Positions 6,805 through 8,294 of a stretch of 8,294 bases of DNA are shown here, piece by piece (position 1 is the stretch's first letter; each line of letters opens with the position of its first letter). The translations under genes and the position numbers were made by a program. This DNA is from Nitrospinota bacterium (GTDB taxonomy: Bacteria; JADFOP01), in the NCBI GenBank assembly GCA_022562795.1, contig JADFOP010000061.1, forward strand, positions 1-8,294, in the 5' to 3' direction. The notes below the pieces were generated by a model. It was not told the DNA's origin and did not search any database. It saw only the letters and a program-made list of their open reading frames with translations.

Positions 6805-7863
6805 TCACCGGACGAGGGCGGTGACGGTTTTGACCACTACCCCGTCGGACGGCGTTATGACCTTGGTGTCGAGCACCGACCGCCCCCGGACCGTCCGGAC
6901 CGAATTCAGCATGAGGTAATCGACGGGCACCTTGCCCCGAAGGGCGCTGAATGCGCGGGGAGATGCCAAGTCTTGAGCCTCGAGGCCGTTCTCCAGCAAA
7001 AGGATATCGAGCTTGTCCTGGTCGTAGAGGTCGAAGCGGTCCGTTCCTTCCAATGCCCGTGCAAGGGTCCTGGTGAGCTCCTCGGTCTCGACCGCTTCGC
7101 TCGTCCGGTTGATGTAGGGTAAGATGGCAAGCTTCAACTTGCTCGATGTAATTCGCACTTTTTGGCCGGCTGCCACCCGTTCCTTGTCCTCCGTGGCCAC
7201 GAGCCGGGCGATGGAAAACTTTTCCCGCACTTCCATCAGCTCGACTGTCGCGACCCGCTTCTCAAGCCGGCCCAGTATTTCGCCGGAGAAGGGGTGCTTA
7301 AAGGGCTTGCCTTCTTCGAAGACGGTTAGCAGGGTGCCCTCTGGCAGGGGCCCGTCGCTAGACAAATCGAGAAAGACCTCGTCGCCCTGGACCAAGATGA
7401 CCAGGCCTGAGACCTGGGGAAATGCAGATCGGAGCTTGTCGGCGACGGTCGCGATGGCGCTCGCGAAGTGTTCGCCGCCTGGAGGGGTGGGCTGGCCGAA
7501 GTTCCCCTGCAAGAGCGAGAGGGGGAATGGGGCCTTCATTCCCTTACGGCGAGGCGCGGCCCGGGGTTGAGGAGCGGGAGGTCGGGGTGGTTGAGCACGC
7601 GTTTCTTCCACGACCAAGCCGAAGCGCTCCGTCGTAGAAACGGATGTGGCATGGGCAGGGCTTGGAGGTGGGGGGACCTTTTGCGGCGCGGGTTGAATCT
7701 CATCGGCGGCGCTTTTGAGCTGGTCCTTACTCACACCCCGCTCGATCCCGAAAATCTTGGAGACCCCCGAAGTGACACCGGAGCCTACCTTCTTCGCCGC
7801 CCCACAGCCGAGGAGGGCCAGGCTCAGGCCGAGGGCCCCGATGCTCAGGCTCCATCGATTCAT
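6805..7863 (-). CDS. Putative outer-envelope lipoprotein with FlgT-C-like and CsgG/TolB-N-like domains
   Basis: The 352-residue protein begins with a lipoprotein signal peptide: MNRWSLSIGALGLSLALLGC, lipobox LLGC with Cys20 as the lipidated residue and Gly at +2, which favours outer-membrane sorting. Residues 21-55 are small and charged, and 56-130 a Pro/Ala-rich linker (PPPPSP, RPPAPQP) of low complexity. Residues 152-237 (GLVILVQGDEVFLDLSSDG, then HPFSGEILGRLEKRVATVEL) resemble the SH3-like C-terminal domain of FlgT-type envelope proteins. Residues 243-352 (KLAILPYINRT, LTRTLARALEGTDRFDLYD, LLLENGL, VDYLMLNSV) resemble the CsgG/TolB-N alpha/beta fold. These assignments rest on pattern recognition, not a search. 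Its start has AAGGAG (7871-7876) with a 7-base spacer and lies 13 bp after the ubiE stop, so the two are probably co-transcribed. Exact function unknown; envelope assembly or secretion is a guess. Confidence 0.85.
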   Translation of the reverse strand: MNRWSLSIGALGLSLALLGCGAAKKVGSGVTSGVSKIFGIERGVSKDQLKSAADEIQPAPQKVPPPPSPAHATSVSTTERFGLVVEETRAQPPRPPAPQPRAAPRRKGMKAPFPLSLLQGNFGQPTPPGGEHFASAIATVADKLRSAFPQVSGLVILVQGDEVFLDLSSDGPLPEGTLLTVFEEGKPFKHPFSGEILGRLEKRVATVELMEVREKFSIARLVATEDKERVAAGQKVRITSSKLKLAILPYINRTSEAVETEELTRTLARALEGTDRFDLYDQDKLDILLLENGLEAQDLASPRAFSALRGKVPVDYLMLNSVRTVRGRSVLDTKVITPSDGVVVKTVTALVR

Positions 7864-7876
7864 CCGCTCACTCCTT

Positions 7877-8294
7877 TTAGTCGCTGCTCGCAGGAACGGT
7901 CCCGACGTGGAGGGTCACAATCCCACCGGTGAGCCTCCGGAAACCAACCGCTTCAAGTCCCGCTTCGCCCATGAGCTGCGAGAAGCCCTCGGGACTGGGG
8001 TAGGCCAGCACGCTTGCCGGCAGGTAGTCGTAGGCGGTCGGGTGGGACGAGAGTCGTCGACCGATCCATGGAAGCGCCTTGGTGAAGTAGGCCTCGTAAA
8101 GCCATCGGAGGGGCCGCCACGTCGGCCGGGAGAACTCCAATACGATGACCCGTCCGCCTGGCCTGACCATCCTCGCCATCTCGCCCAGACCGGCCTTGCG
8201 GTCGGCCACGTTGCGGATGCCGAAGGCGATGAGCGCGGCATCGAATAGCCCGTCGTGGAATGGCAGCCGGAGGGCATCGGCCCCGGCCAACGCG
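7877..8294 (-). CDS. ubiE: Demethylmenaquinone/ubiquinone C-methyltransferase, C-terminal part
   Basis: UbiE/MenG uses S-adenosylmethionine to methylate the quinone ring in menaquinone or ubiquinone synthesis, at the cytoplasmic face of the membrane. About 138 C-terminal residues are visible of the usual 230-250; the N-terminal SAM-binding motif I lies beyond the right edge. Diagnostic segments are LRLPFHDGLFDAALIAFGIRNV, then EMARMVRPGGRVIVLEFSRP, the mid-region YLPASVLAYPSPEGF, and the family C-terminus LTGGIVTLHVG. The frame is open to the window end, so the TTG at 8290 should not be taken as the start. Only 13 bp separate its stop from the lipoprotein gene. Menaquinone- and ubiquinone-specific versions cannot be told apart here; menG is an equally valid name. 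Confidence 0.94.
   Translation of the reverse strand, partial: ALAGADALRLPFHDGLFDAALIAFGIRNVADRKAGLGEMARMVRPGGRVIVLEFSRPTWRPLRWLYEAYFTKALPWIGRRLSSHPTAYDYLPASVLAYPSPEGFSQLMGEAGLEAVGFRRLTGGIVTLHVGTVPASSD

Noticed and set aside
8288-8290. TTG at 8290 as the start of the methyltransferase
   Set aside because: The visible protein is only the C-terminal half of UbiE/MenG and its frame stays open to the window edge.

Overview
The window is GC-rich and gene-dense, and looks like the chromosome of a Gram-negative (two-membrane) bacterium. It carries a lipobox-bearing envelope lipoprotein, a ubiE/menG quinone-biosynthesis gene and an efp-accB-accC cluster. I see no phage, transposon, CRISPR or RNA gene. 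The exact lineage cannot be read from this sequence. An uncultured deltaproteobacterium-like or related candidate-phylum genome, such as a metagenome or single-cell assembly, is an inference only.

Layout, left to right. Positions 1-149 encode a minus-strand fragment of folylpolyglutamate synthase (FolC). It runs directly into a plus-strand elongation factor P gene that has lost its N-terminal domain. The two meet head to head at a roughly 21-bp segment (129-149) that fits both proteins, so the left edge is a chimeric junction, probably an assembly or amplification artefact. The plus-strand cluster then continues with accB (biotin carboxyl carrier protein) and accC (biotin carboxylase), two subunits of acetyl-CoA carboxylase, the first step of fatty-acid synthesis. 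accC converges on purA with only 17 bp between their stop codons.

Everything from 2436 to the right edge is on the minus strand. Reading in the direction of transcription, ubiE/menG (cut by the right edge) is followed after 13 bp by a gene for a lipoprotein with an apparent FlgT-C-like domain and a CsgG/TolB-N-like domain. After a 213-bp gap with a good sigma70-type promoter (TTGACA, 17 bp, TAGGAT) comes a second unit: a class V aminotransferase, serA (D-3-phosphoglycerate dehydrogenase, 4 bp downstream) and, 120 bp further on, purA (adenylosuccinate synthetase). The aminotransferase-serA pair suggests a serine-synthesis unit in which an AGXT-like class V enzyme may do the job of SerC. purA uses aspartate and GTP to commit IMP to AMP, so the likely aminotransferase-serA-purA operon would join serine supply with purine synthesis.

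Most of the window is ordinary housekeeping. The points that deserve attention are the folC/efp chimera, the two-domain lipoprotein next to ubiE, the serC-less serine pair with its promoter and flanking 9-bp repeats, the hairpin in front of purA, and a Ser in the glycine-rich ATP loop of AccC. I did not find a convincing undescribed system.
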